From: Liopterus haemorrhoidalis
Lineage: Eukaryota > Arthropoda > Insecta > Coleoptera > Dytiscidae
Direction of reading: 5' to 3'
Length of the DNA stretch: 64,000 nucleotides
Assembly (NCBI GenBank): GCA_963971575.1
Contig: OZ020611.1
Span: 64,203,381 to 64,267,380, forward strand
Each line of letters starts with the position of its first letter. Positions within the stretch are counted from its first letter, which is position 1. Below, piece after piece: positions 54,740-64,000 of the stretch. The notes beneath the pieces were generated by a model that saw nothing but the letters and a program-made list of their open reading frames with translations, was not told the DNA's origin and searched no databases. Made by a program: the position numbers and the translations under genes.

Positions 54740-55398
54740 AAGGAGAATTTGTGGTTCTTTACCACCAAAGAAGGCCAAGACCATTTTGTTTGCAGGAAAG
54801 GCTTCTTTTCTCTGGGATGCAAAGGGGATATTTTTCATTGATAATCTTACAAAGGACCAAACGATTAAGGACGAGTACTAAGCTAACCATTTGAACCAAC
54901 ATAACTAAAAAATTCGAAAGAAACACCAGATTTATCAAAAAAAAAATATATATATATTTTTCATCACGATAACGAAAGTTTTTATAGAAATGTCGTTTAA
55001 ATGTCAAAAATAGCTGGATTGAAGCACGACTTGTTACCACATTCACATTATTCACTTCATTTACCTCCGTATGACATCAATCTATTTGCAAACCACAGAA
55101 CTTTCCGGTTGTTTGTACAATGAACACAGCCATTCGATGGCTGGCCTCCGCATTATTATTGCCATTGGCATGTAGTCTATAGCAATCTTGTTTTTTCATT
55201 ACAGTATTAAGTTCATTGAAATATTAAGTGTTATTAGTCATACGGGCCATACCACACGCAGTCGCCACACTGGTAAAGGGTTGTTTTGAGAATCTTGAGA
55301 AATTGCCCTTCCAGAATGAGATAATGGCACTGGAATATCGCTGGATAAAGTATGTTGAAGTTCAAGGAGATTATATTTATAAATAAAAGTAATGTCCA
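54740..55398 (+). pseudogene. Mariner (DD34D) transposase, 3' half, interrupted
   Basis: Frames give FLSGMQRGYFSLIILQRTKR (about 54805-54862), the FWD-x-GI-x-x-DYL region of mariners in decayed form. The second catalytic Asp follows in FHHDNESFYRN (about 54958-54990), then KIAGLKHDLLPHSHY and LPPYDINLF with the third Asp. Second and third Asp are 34 residues apart. The protein resumes at 55285-55391 as LEKLPFQNEIMALEYRWIKY and VEVQGDYIYK, a typical mariner C-terminus, then a stop. Between the parts, 55160-55230 matches a piece of family B3 (CATGTAGTCTATAGCAATC...). A terminal-repeat-like AACTTTTTAATAACCCT lies at 55432-55448. Confidence 0.75.
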
Positions 55399-55451
55399 AA
55401 AGAAAAATTCAGTTTTTCATCATTAGGTTCTGAACTTTTTAATAACCCTGA

Positions 55452-55964
55452 ACCCCTATAGACCAGTGATAGCTGACTTACTCTCCAGTCCCCACGTGTG
55501 GTGATTTCTGTAGAAAGTGTGGTGAGGAAAGTTGTATGGTGTGGCGAATATATGGTGATATGTTGCCCACCAGTGATTTACGGCTGGTGCCATTTATAGA
55601 TTTCGCTTCGCCGAGTAACCCAGTCAAGTTCCCGTTCCTGCCTCCATCGCCTTCATTACCTGAACACAATTTCTTACTGGAGTTCTTCTGCGCTCAGAAA
55701 TGTGTTTCCAGATCTATTCGGCAATCTTGCATACGCTTGGGGTACCCAAACCATAAGAGTCTTTTATTATCTATTGGTTCTATGAAGATTATAATTGACT
55801 TTATACTTGCACGAGAGACGCCGAAAGTTTCTGGGCTAACTATGTTCCAAGTGTAATATAAATAAAACGATACTATACTGTCTAACGTCATCTATGACGG
55901 AAAGAATAAAAAAAAATCTCTCGACAATTTATGTCATTTGTTTGAAAACACTTATTTCAGTCGA
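55452..55964. other. Unassigned stretch with a 106-codon open frame
   Basis: Open frame 55536-55856 (+) begins MVWRIYGDMLPTSD and contains LPPSPSLPEHN. I recognise no domain, and an overlapping minus-strand frame is also open, so coding status is doubtful. Base composition at 55470-55680 is less AT-rich than the surroundings. Confidence 0.2.
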
Positions 55965-56210
55965 CTTCTGTCTGCAGTTCAAAAGGAAAAACGCGTGACC
56001 TGCTGTTAGGCATTTTTGGACTTGTGCCACGACAACTAGCAGAAAGTACTGAAGTTCAACTTCACAGAGGATGAAACTATGGTCCTGTTCTATGATTCTT
56101 AATAAAAAAAGAAATCATGGAACGGTGTAAGTCGGACGAAATGCGACCGAGGAAAGGAAAAGTGTCACCAAGAAGATCATGGTGAAGATTTTTTGGAATT
56201 CGAATAAAAT
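55965..56210 (+). pseudogene. Mariner transposase, middle fragment
   Basis: KFNFTEDETMVLFYDS (about 56052-56100) matches the GDETW block with the first catalytic Asp. A shifted frame follows with PRKGKVSPRRSW and then KIFWNSNKI, corresponding to the K-V-x-x-S-x-x-x-x-FWD region. It is parallel to the minus-strand scrap at 10140-10450, and both carry the unusual DETMVL. Only about 80 codons remain. Confidence 0.6.
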
Positions 56211-56385
56211 TTGAAGGAACACCGCCCTAAGGGCGTCAATACTGCATTGGAAGAACGTACTGAGGGATTAATCATCAATAATCTCTGTTATGCTGGTGCC
56301 TCTTACTTTTGGCAGCCACTACCGAAGACCGCCAAATCCTCCTACAGCAGTATGTATATGATGCCGTCAAAAGTATGGCATAGAT

Positions 56386-56660
56386 CAGGGGTCGGCAATA
56401 TTCTTTAGGTCGCGGGCCAAATTCAGTAAAATATTTTATATATTCTACACTACGAGCCCTATTCAGAAACATTTTTTATTGTTTTGTAATTTCTATTTAT
56501 TACGATATTAACATCTGATTTTTGGTTTGCACGTATTTATGTCGTCAAAAAAACACCTATATACTGTGTAAGAAGCCTAAAGCAGCGCGGCTGTAATATG
56601 TTGGCTATGCGGATTAAGAAAATCGTTCGGCGGGCCGCTGGTTGCTAAACCTTGGCTCAG
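56386..56660. mobile_element. Probable hAT MITE, degenerate
   Basis: Starts CAGGGGTCGGCAATATTC followed by CGCGGGCCAAATTC, and ends CGGGCCGCTGGTTGCTAAACC. The layout of inverted GGGCC blocks and GGTCGGCAA/TTGC ends is that of common hAT MITEs. The duplication was not resolved. Confidence 0.4.
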
Positions 56661-56714
56661 ATATTAACATGAAAAAAATAAAGTATATGGTCGTTAGTAA
56701 TGCTATGATACGTA

Positions 56715-57240
56715 CCATATAATTATTAATAACATCTGTATCGAGTAAGTTGTTTCCTACAAATATCTCGGTACTAATTTAAACAAAAATTGGGAACATC
56801 ACGAAATAAAGAGTCGCACAGAACAAGCTCGCAAGACATTTGGAAAAAAGAGTCTGCTTCTAAGTAAAAAAAGACTTAAGCTTATATTTAGGTAAACGTT
56901 TGGCCAAATCTTACGATTTTACAACTTTATTATCTGGTATGGAAGCATGGACGTTGACTGAATATTGCAAGAAAAAGGATAAACACATTTGAAAGTCTAT
57001 CGAAGAATTCTTAGAATCTCCTGGTAAGATCATATAATTAATGATACAGTATTACACAGAATAAATACACTTCTAGAAATGATACATACCAATTAAAAAA
57101 TGTAAATTGGAATACGTAGGACATGTGATGCGTAATAAAAAAGCAAAAGCACCACATCGCTATTCCCTCAGACTAATAACCAAGATATAGGCAATAAGTT
57201 CAAATTGGAAATTAATGTATCTTCGTAAATATTTCTAGGA
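56715..57240 (+). pseudogene. RTE-like LINE, C-terminal scrap
   Basis: Translation in several frames: SYKYLGTNLNKNWEHHEIKS, RTEQARKTFGKKSLL (56757-56865), YNFIIWYGSM (decayed LLYGMEAW), VYRRILRISW (about 56998-57027), HIINDTVLHRINTLLEMIH and KLEYVGHVMRNKK (about 57106-57145). These are the YLG, WRIL and GHV-x-R blocks behind the RT domain of RTE-like elements. The copy has many stops and no RT active site. Confidence 0.75.
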
Positions 57241-58011
57241 TAATGGTAGCAAACAATGTTGGAGACGCATTTTAATATAAACAACGGTGTCCATCTTGGA
57301 TATTGGTCTGAGGTTATTCCACACTGATGCATCAAAAATAAAAATCACTGTGTTAATCGTCAACCTCCGTTAAGAGATGTCACTGGTAGAAGAAGCATAA
57401 TAATAAAGATTTAATCTGTTAATATTAAGAAGTTTGACAAGAAGTTTTAGAATATCTTCTCTACATAAAGATGGTTTCGGCGCTTATGTATTCCTGTCGT
57501 TCTGGAATGTATCAGAATGACATATTTACTGACAAAAAGGGTCGAAGGAAAAGAAATTAATGTTTAACTTCAGATATGATGGGGAATAAATCTTCAACTG
57601 ATACAAATATACGAAAAACGGGATAAAGTTGTAATATTCTAAAGTGTATAACAGATAAAAAATGAAAATATATTTACTTTAAAATTATTAGAGGAATGAA
57701 ATATTGTTATAGCATAGATTGAGTGGGGTTTTTATGGAAAAGATTTATTTTATTTTTTGTTTATGAAAAATTGGTAAACAGTTTTATAAATAGGTGTTTT
57801 GATGAAATGAATGCTATTTTAAAACAACATAATAAACAAGAAAGCACATATTCGACACGTGTAAGAAAGTAATAATGTGGTGTTAATTCTAACATATTTT
57901 AGGGTTTCGCCATTAACTGGAACTTCAGCTAATTTTGACATTATTCGTGAATAACAGTTTTAAAGATTTTATAATAGTTATTATAATACAAAACTATAAG
58001 TTGTAGTTATA
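57241..58011. other. No gene; trace of family E/B edge near 57870
   Basis: AT-rich. GACACGTGTAAGAAAG and TAATTCTAACATATTTTAGG at 57854-57902 resemble the family E tail and family B outer edge. Nothing else recognised. Confidence 0.4.
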
Positions 58012-59191
58012 CGAGGGCGGTTTTAGTTTAAGTTTGTACAAAAACTAAGACAGAAAAAAAAAATTTTTTTTTTTGAACAAACTATTTTATTTCTTTTAAA
58101 AATATTCGCCTTTAAGATTTATACACTTTTGCATGCGTTCCAACCAATTCTCGAAACATTTTTTCCTCTCTGAAGTTGGTATCTCAAAAACATGGTTTTC
58201 GAAGACTTCAACAGCTTCTTGAGGTGATGAAAATCGCTGCCCACGCAGTTTTTGTTTGACATTGGGGAACAAAAAACAGTCGTTAGGAGATAAATCAGGT
58301 GCATACGGGCAATGAGACATTGATTCGATGTTTTTCTCCTTCAAATAATCAATTGTTTGACATGCTGTGTGGCAGCTTCCATTGTCATGATGGAGAATGA
58401 TGCGACATTTTTGGTTGTTTTTCCTGATTTTGTCGATGACTTCTGGCAAACAAATTGTTGTATACAATTCAGCACTAACAGTTCTCCGATCCTCTAAAGG
58501 AATGTTTGTGATATGTCCAGTACAACCGAAAAATCCAAGTTTCGTAATCTGTAACGATGTTGTATACGGATTTTACAGTGCCTAGGTTGAATTTTTTTAG
58601 CATTCCCTTATACCAATCAACACGAGCCTTTTTTTGAGCTTCGATCAAATTATGCGGATTCCATCGGGAACAGATCTTTTTCACAGCTAAATGTTCATGC
58701 AAAATCGAATGTATTGCAGTCTGCGATATGCCAAAGGATGTCTCTATCTCACGGTAAGTCACATGCCGATCTCCTTCAGTCATTTTTCGCACAGCATCGA
58801 TGGTTTTTGAATCACAACCGATTTTGGTCAACCTTCACGACTCATCACTGACGGACGCACGACTATGACGAAATTCTGCAAACCAATTGTAAACAGTCTT
58901 TTCTAATGATGCTTCATTACCAAAAGTAGAACGAAGCGAATCTATGCATTGTTGTTAAGTTAGACCTTTACTAAAATCGTAAAAAATAATCCAACGAAAA
59001 CCTTCACAAGTAATATCAGTTTTTCCACTAACTTGTTTTTTTAAACGCTCACTATCAACAAACTACTCGGTCAATTTATAAGCTGCTACTGATTTCACAA
59101 TAAAAAATTTCAAATTTTACGAATATAGTAATGACACATTTTAATATTGCCATCTAGTGGTCGTTTGTAAAAACATAAAAGGTAACCCTCA
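58012..59191 (-). mobile_element. Near-complete mariner element (1180 bp)
   Basis: TA flanks both sides (58010-58011 and 59192-59193). Terminal sequences CGAGGGCGGTTTTAGTTTAA (left) and, reverse-complemented, TGAGGGTTACCTTTTATG (right) are the imperfect inverted repeats of a mariner. The interior is one transposase gene on the minus strand with several lesions. A SINE has inserted at the right terminus. Confidence 0.85.
58096..59060 (-). pseudogene. Mariner transposase, DD34D, first catalytic Asp replaced
   Basis: Minus-strand order: VSGKTDITCEGFRWIIFYDF (HTH 1), an in-frame stop where LTQQQ is expected, CIDSLRSTFGNEASLEKTVY and NWFAEFRHSRASVSDE, a break near 58830, TIDAVRKMTEGDRHVTYREI (HTH 2), then VYNIVTDYETWIF. 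In that last block GDETW has become DYETW, so the first catalytic Asp column is Tyr. The second Asp is in ILHHDNGSCHTA (about 58398-58365) and the third in YAPDLSPNDCFLF (about 58305-58270), 34 residues apart. The C-terminus is CINLKGEYF and a stop at 58096. Breaks lie near 58500 and 58830. It encodes no active enzyme. Confidence 0.87.
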
Positions 59192-59195
59192 TATT

Positions 59196-59347
59196 TGCCG
59201 ACCGGCGTAGCGTAGTGGTAACACATGTGCTCTGCGTTGCGAAGGTCTCGGGTTCGAATCCCGTTCAGGCATGGAAATTTTCTCAATTAAAAAATTGTCC
59301 TGGCTAATTGCCACAGCAGCAAAGGACATAAAATTAAAAAAAAAAAA
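59196..59347 (+). mobile_element. tRNA-derived SINE with perfect 8-bp duplication (152 bp)
   Basis: CTCATATT flanks the unit (59188-59195 and 59348-59355). A box TAGCGTAGTGG (59208-59218) and B box GGTTCGAATCC (59251-59261) both match the Pol III consensus exactly, 32 nt apart. A 70-bp body and an A-rich tail (59333-59347) follow. The acceptor stem does not form (TGCC pairs with GGCA, then fails), which rules out a tRNA gene. The left duplication overlaps the last bases of the mariner, so the SINE inserted later. Confidence 0.85.
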
Positions 59348-59355
59348 CTCATATT

Positions 59356-59753
59356 CACGTTTATTATTCCGAAATTGAATATTCCCGTAAGCATTATGTA
59401 CACTTCCATTTTTTTGCAAGAATATTTTTTCGTTTTACGTAATATATGAGCCGTGAGTGAGAATGATTTTGAAAGTGAGATAAGTCCAGTTTGTGAAAAA
59501 TATGAGTTAATGTTACGTCTTATTACAAATTGAGATTAACTTCATGTGTTTAATCATTTACAATAAATATCGACTCAATATCAGTACAAATTTGTTACTG
59601 TTAGTTTATATGGTCAACAGTATTTCAAATGCATTGATTTTGAGAGCAGGGTCGTCTTAAGAAATTCGACGCCCGTGGGCTACTAAAAATAATGCGCCCC
59701 TCTTCGTAAGAAAATTCACAGAATAGCAAACGGGAACGGGGTGTCCAAAAGGC
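59356..59753. other. No feature recognised (59356-59753)
   Basis: AT-rich. GCAGGGTCGTCTTAAGAAATTC and GACGCCCGTGGGC at 59646-59678 look like the end of a hAT-type non-autonomous repeat, unpaired here. Confidence 0.35.
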
Positions 59754-60247
59754 TTGCGTCCTGGGGCTATAAAGAAAGTGAGACAAGTCCACTCGAATAA
59801 ATTCTCTCGAACCGAAACCCGATTAATACCCCAGGATTATTATAAATTGATACAAAAATGTCGCAAGCATAATCCCTTTTTAGTACGTGAAATGAAAAGT
59901 GAAGACTTTTACTCTACCAAACCTCTCGAGGAGGCAATTTTAAGAAGAAGGAAAAATACTGATGGAGAAATAGTTAACTGGTTAAATATTCCTGGATAAG
60001 ATTTTTGAGAAATGCACCATATAAAATGTTATGTAAAACGTCAATAGAAAAAGATTCACAATTTAAAACTCTTGATTTATCACCAAAGCGCGGTAGGCCG
60101 TGTAATTTCGGAAAAATAATATTACCATCTTTATTTGAAAAAACTAGGGCTATTACTAAAGAAAAATATAAAGATATGGTGGATTTATTACTTTATATAT
60201 CACCCATTCATCATGAATACTTTAAAAATATTAAAAATCTAAACTAA
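59754..60247 (+). pseudogene. Unrecognised transposon-like ORF in two frames
   Basis: Frame one (59754-59996) reads through SRTETRLIPQDYYKLIQKCR, NPFLVREMKSEDFYST, KPLEEAILRRRKNT and GEIVNWLNI. Frame two takes over as WIRFLRNAPYKMLCK (59993-60037), then DLSPKRGRPCNFGKIILPSL, AITKEKYKDMVDLLLYISPI and HHEYFKNIKNLN, and stops at 60247. The two halves meet without a gap at one frameshift near 59992, so they were one C-terminal region of about 165 residues. The basic RRRK and RGRP patches suggest nucleic-acid contact. I have seen similar tails in uncharacterised insect repeat proteins but cannot name the family. The upstream part is missing. Confidence 0.5.
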
Positions 60248-61447
60248 CAAAATATAATTTATATGTATACAACTTATAATTGAGTATTTTAACATATTTT
60301 TTAAATTTTTTCCTATAAAATTAAAAAAAAAAAATTATTGTTATTTTTTTAACAAAGAATAAAATTATATTGAAATAAAATAAATAATTAAATAAATTTT
60401 TCATTTGTTGGCTACTATAATTCCATTTAATTAGGAGGAATCAAAATTTTCAGCAAATCATTGCCTTTGAAAGTGAGATTAGTTCATTGAAGTACACCAA
60501 AACCACAACTTTTTTCAAATAACGCCGATAACACTTATCGTATAAAAAAATTACATGCCTTGAGAATACCAAAAATGTAAAATAAGTTTATTACTCCTTA
60601 CGAATATTTTTAATTCCATTCAAATGCAAAACATTAAAATCTAGAAATAACGAAAAGTGGACAAGTATCACTTTCAAAATCAACGGCTCAATATATGCTT
60701 TTCCTTTTAAACAAAAAACATGTATAAAATAACAGTAGATTAAAATCAACATAATTTTAAAATAAACGATAATTCATACTTCCTGTAATGAATATTAACA
60801 ATATCTAATAATATTATTCATGAAAATACATATTAAATGGTAGGTTGCATTGTTCATTATCATTCATAATAACTTGATTGCATCTTGGCTCCAATTACTG
60901 TTTTGCCGTCTGGCAACAGAGCGGGTGCGAGAGAAGAGCGCTTAAACACTCTGCGATATCTGTAGATCGAGACGCAACCGGAAAATAATTCCAAATTGAT
61001 TTTATGTCTTTGAAATAAGTACCGGATTTCACTCTATTAATTAACTTTTAAATTAAGTTTTGAAAAATTGGATTTATTTCAAATTTATAACGGGAAAATA
61101 TAATTTATCTTCTTAAAAAACTAGATACTGACGCAGGAATATTAAATATTTCATTTATTAATTATTGATTTTTTTTTATAATTTATACAAATTATGTTGA
61201 TTATTGAAAAACGCAAACCCCACTACTTGGTAATTTAATGATATCCTAGATACAGACTGTTACAGCTTGGTAACCTCATATGGGGTATTTCGTATTCCGT
61301 AAGACAAAAGTTACTACAATATTTAGTAACATCGTACATATATAATTAGCTAGTGTGTGTTAGTGATCTGGGTAACACTGTGACGTCATTTTTCCTAAGG
61401 TTCTCGTGATTGGCTAACTGGGAAACAGGATGTTCCCAGTTTGACTT
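60248..61447. other. No feature recognised (60248-61447)
   Basis: AT-rich up to 60880, then a more balanced patch (60890-60985). No ORF, no repeat copy recognised elsewhere in the window. Confidence 0.5.
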
Positions 61448-61459
61448 GATTGACAGGTA

Positions 61460-62743
61460 TTGTGCAGATTTATTCTCTAAGAATCTACGAATATAATTAC
61501 ATATAGAAATTTGTAGGATTTCGTAGGCATAAACAAGAAACTAGATACTCCTATATCCTTTGACTGATATCAACAATATTTTGCAGATTTATTGTCTAAG
61601 AAACTGCAAATATAATTATTTACAGAAATGTCTAGGGTTTCGTAGGCATAAACAAGAAACCCTAGACACTGCGATATCCTTTGACCGATATGAACAATAT
61701 TTTGCAGATATATTCTCTAAGAATCTACAAATATAATTACATACATAAATGTTTAGGGTTTCGTAGGCATAAACAAGAGACTCCTATATCCTTTGACCGA
61801 TATGAACAATATTTTGCAGATTTATTCTCTAAGAATCTGCGGATAAAATAACATACAGAAATATCTAGGGTTTCGTAGATATAAATAAGAAACTCTAGAC
61901 ACTCGTATATTCTTTGATCGATATGAAAACATTTTTGCAAATTTATTCTCTAAAAATCCTCAGATAAAACAACGTATAGAAATGTCTAGAGTTTCGTAGA
62001 AATAAATAAGAAACTGTAGACACTTCTATATTCTTTGATCGATATGAAAAATATTTTGCAGATTTATTATTTAAAAATCTGCGGATAAAATAACCTATAG
62101 AAATGTATAGGGTTTCGTGGGCATAAACCAGAGACCCTAGGATACTCCTATATCCTTTGACCGATATGACAGTATTTTGCAGATTTATTTTCTAAGAATC
62201 TACCAATATAATTGTATACATAAATGTCTAGGGTTTCGTAGGCATAAACAAGAGACTCTAGATACTCCTGTTTCCTTTGACCGATATAAACAATATTTTG
62301 CACATTTATTCTCTAAAAATCTACAAATATAATTACATACATAAATGTCTAGGGCTTCGTAGGCATAAACAAGAGACTCTAGATACTCCTGTTTTCTTTG
62401 ACCGATATGAACAATATTTTGCAGATTTATTCTCTAAGAATCTGCGGATAAAATAACATACAGAAATATCTAGAGTTTCGTAGATATAAATAAGAAACTC
62501 TAGACACTCCTATATTCTTTGATCGATATAAAAACATTTTGTAAATTTATTCTCTAAAAATCTGCGGATAAAACAACGTATAGAAATGTCTAGAGTTTCG
62601 TAGGCATAAATAAGAAACTGTAGACACTTCTATATTCTTTGATCGATATGAAAAATATTTTGCAGATTTATTATTTAAAAATCTGCGAATATAATTATAT
62701 ACATAAATGTCTAGGGTTTCGTAGGCATAAACAAGAAACTTGC
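61460..62743 (+). repeat. Satellite array: 121-bp monomer, about 10.6 copies, 605-bp higher-order period
   Basis: The anchor GCAGATTTATTCTCTAAG (or variants) starts at 61464, 61583, 61704, 61816, 61937, 62058, 62179, 62300, 62421, 62541 and 62662, giving spacings of 119, 121, 112, 121, 121, 121, 121, 121, 120 and 121. Monomers five apart are most alike (for example 61841 and 62446, 605 bp apart). Each monomer has an inverted repeat around TTTCGTAGGCATAAACAAGAAA, cleanest at 61631-61641 with 61656-61666. No flanking element was identified. Confidence 0.95.
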
Positions 62744-63495
62744 GACGAAATTAGGATACGTTAAAAAATAAAACCAAATACACATACAAACAATTGAAAT
62801 TTTTATATTATAAATCCGTCATTGTTGACGGGTGTTACTATAAAAGTTCCTATCATAGTAACTACCAAATGCTGGTTTTAATAACTTAGTTCTTATGAAT
62901 ATAAAAATGGCGGAAATTTGATTTTAAGTGTAAATTTCAGATATAATAGAAAATGAAGAAGATTAGTAAAGAAAATTATATGAATTAAATATATGTATAA
63001 AAAATGTATGTATGAGTGTAGGTAAATGTTTATATTGCAGGAAATGAAATATATTAAAGATCAAAAAGTCTTTTCCAATTCCTCATTTTTAATATGAGTC
63101 TTTTTTTAAATTATTTAAAAAAAAAATAGTTTTTGTTTTAAAAAAAATAACAAAAGTTCTATTCAGTGACCCAAAAATAGTTTCATGAGAGGGGAGGGTT
63201 ATAAAATGAGACGTATGGAAGTAATGACAAAACAAGGAAAATGCACCGAAGCAGTGCCGGACCGAGGCAATCTTGCACCCCGGGCGAACTCCTTGTTTTG
63301 GCGCCCTAAAATTTTTCAAAATTCTAAAATTGGTTGACATAAAAAAAATAATAAAAAATAAAATAATTAATAAATCAATTTTTATTCACAAAAGTATTAA
63401 AAAACAAAACATAATTATTTCACTAATATTGATTTATTTCTAAGCAGGCGATACACCTCAAAAATCTAATAGGTAGGTAATAATAATTCATTTAT
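62744..63495. other. Unassigned; non-autonomous repeat end near 63250
   Basis: GCAGTGCCGGACCGAGGCAA and CACCCCGGGCGAACTC at 63254-63291, followed by GGCGCCCTAAAATTTT, look like one end of a common hAT-type non-autonomous repeat; the partner end is not seen. The remainder is AT-rich. Confidence 0.4.
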
Positions 63496-64000
63496 TCAAA
63501 AAAATGTTTTCTTGAAAGATAAAATGTAATCGCGAAAAGCAGAGGGCAAAGGAAAAGGCCACGTAGCTGGATCATTATATTGAAAAATACTTTCAGAAGT
63601 GTCGTCTACATTTTCCTCAGTATTTGTCAATTTTTCGAAAATTGTCATTTCTCTAACATCTGATAATTGAAATGATAATTCTTTAGTTTCGTTTGAGTTA
63701 ATAGCACTCAAATTTTTAACATCTGCATTTTGTGATGTACCTTCTCCAAAAGCATTGTTAAGCAAATTTGAATTAGATACATTTGATTGCAGATAGTTGG
63801 ATAGATATGTTGCACTTTTAGAAAATTCATTTTCTCTTTCCAATTTTCTTTTACGGTTTTGTGATCCAGATAATTTTTTATGTGTCGAAAATTCCAAATA
63901 ACTGCAAAAAGTTTAATAAGTAGAACATGCATTTTAAGTTTATAAAATGTAAAACTTACCAATGTTATTAAAATAAATTTTAGGTATAATAACTAATAAT
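63496..64000 (-). pseudogene. ZMYM1/hAT-like protein, N-terminal region (runs off the right edge)
   Basis: The minus-strand open frame 63897-63496 has KLSGSQNRKRKLERE at its start and FQYNDPATWPFPLPSAFRDY near its end. The [K]-x-SG-x-QNRKRK opening and an acidic, Ser-rich linker leading to a NDPATWP block are the N-terminal layout of ZMYM1/TTF-finger hAT-type proteins. It stops at 63496-63498 before the finger and catalytic domain. A possible intron (GTAAGT at 63959-63954 to TTTTTGCAG ending at 63902, 58 bp) lies upstream, but the frame before it has a stop, so the true start is unclear. Confidence 0.5.

Noticed and set aside
55536..55856. 106-codon plus-strand ORF as a gene
   Set aside because: No domain recognised, the opposite strand is open as well, and no promoter or splice context is evident; left as unassigned.
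59196..59275. tRNA gene
   Set aside because: A and B boxes are perfect, but the acceptor stem pairs over only four bases and an A-rich tail plus target duplication show a SINE.

Overview
This window looks like a piece of an AT-rich insect (or other arthropod) genome, in a gene desert built almost entirely of transposable elements. I find no convincing host gene, no genuine tRNA or rRNA gene and no prokaryotic feature. The evidence is: many degenerate non-LTR retrotransposon fragments (RTE-like, Jockey-like and an R2-type element with a restriction-like endonuclease); mariner/Tc1, hAT, piggyBac and PIF/Harbinger DNA transposons with diagnostic target-site duplications; tRNA-derived SINE-like sequences; microsatellites; and nearly every coding stretch broken by stops or frameshifts. 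The assignment to insects rests on the mix of TE families and is an inference.

Layout. 0-5 kb: 3' end of an R2-type LINE, then a non-coding repeat (family G) with a family-A element inside it, a 48-bp perfect inverted repeat followed by a hammerhead-like motif, and a LINE tail. 5-11 kb: internally deleted mariner, a minus-strand RTE-like LINE, a second hammerhead-like motif, and a mariner scrap. 11-17 kb: family A, a ~140-bp degenerate tandem repeat (family E), a 1339-bp DD41D-type mariner-like element with one frameshift, and a non-autonomous hAT element with an 8-bp duplication and a nested mariner remnant. 17-22.5 kb: a minus-strand Jockey-like LINE abutting head to head an RTE-like LINE, then another RTE-like LINE. 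22.5-24.3 kb: a TTAA-flanked piggyBac element with an internally deleted transposase. 25-29 kb: a mariner-like remnant and a minus-strand RTE-like LINE. 29-35 kb: SINE-like sequence, a pogo/Tc-type MITE with many copies of one subterminal motif, and a 1992-bp LTR-bounded non-autonomous retroelement carrying a minisatellite.

35-42 kb is a large composite: family E in plus orientation, family B, a 1.9-kb RTE-like LINE copy, a hAT MITE, then families G and E in minus orientation with a Harbinger-type MITE. 42-48 kb: a MADF-domain scrap between GCGC-rich inverted motifs, a possible solo LTR, and a TTA-flanked PIF/Harbinger element split by a family-A insertion. 48-53 kb: family B, and a hAT element with an 8-bp duplication containing a second long family-B copy. 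53-60 kb: LINE tail, three mariner remnants, and a near-complete mariner with a perfect-TSD tRNA-SINE at its end. 61.4-62.7 kb: a 121-bp satellite with a five-monomer (605-bp) higher-order period and a conserved stem in each monomer. The right edge carries the N-terminal part of a ZMYM1/hAT-like protein.

The elements do not form a pathway. What connects them is nesting order: family A into Harbinger and into family G, family B into hAT, RTE into family E, piggyBac into LINE, SINE into a mariner end. The least ordinary items are families A and B (recurrent non-coding elements with internal CAGA/GACG microsatellites, B with tRNA-like Pol III boxes inside), the hammerhead-like motifs, the minisatellite-bearing LTR element, and the satellite with paired changes in its stem. 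All statements come from reading the sequence by eye; no alignment or database search was run.
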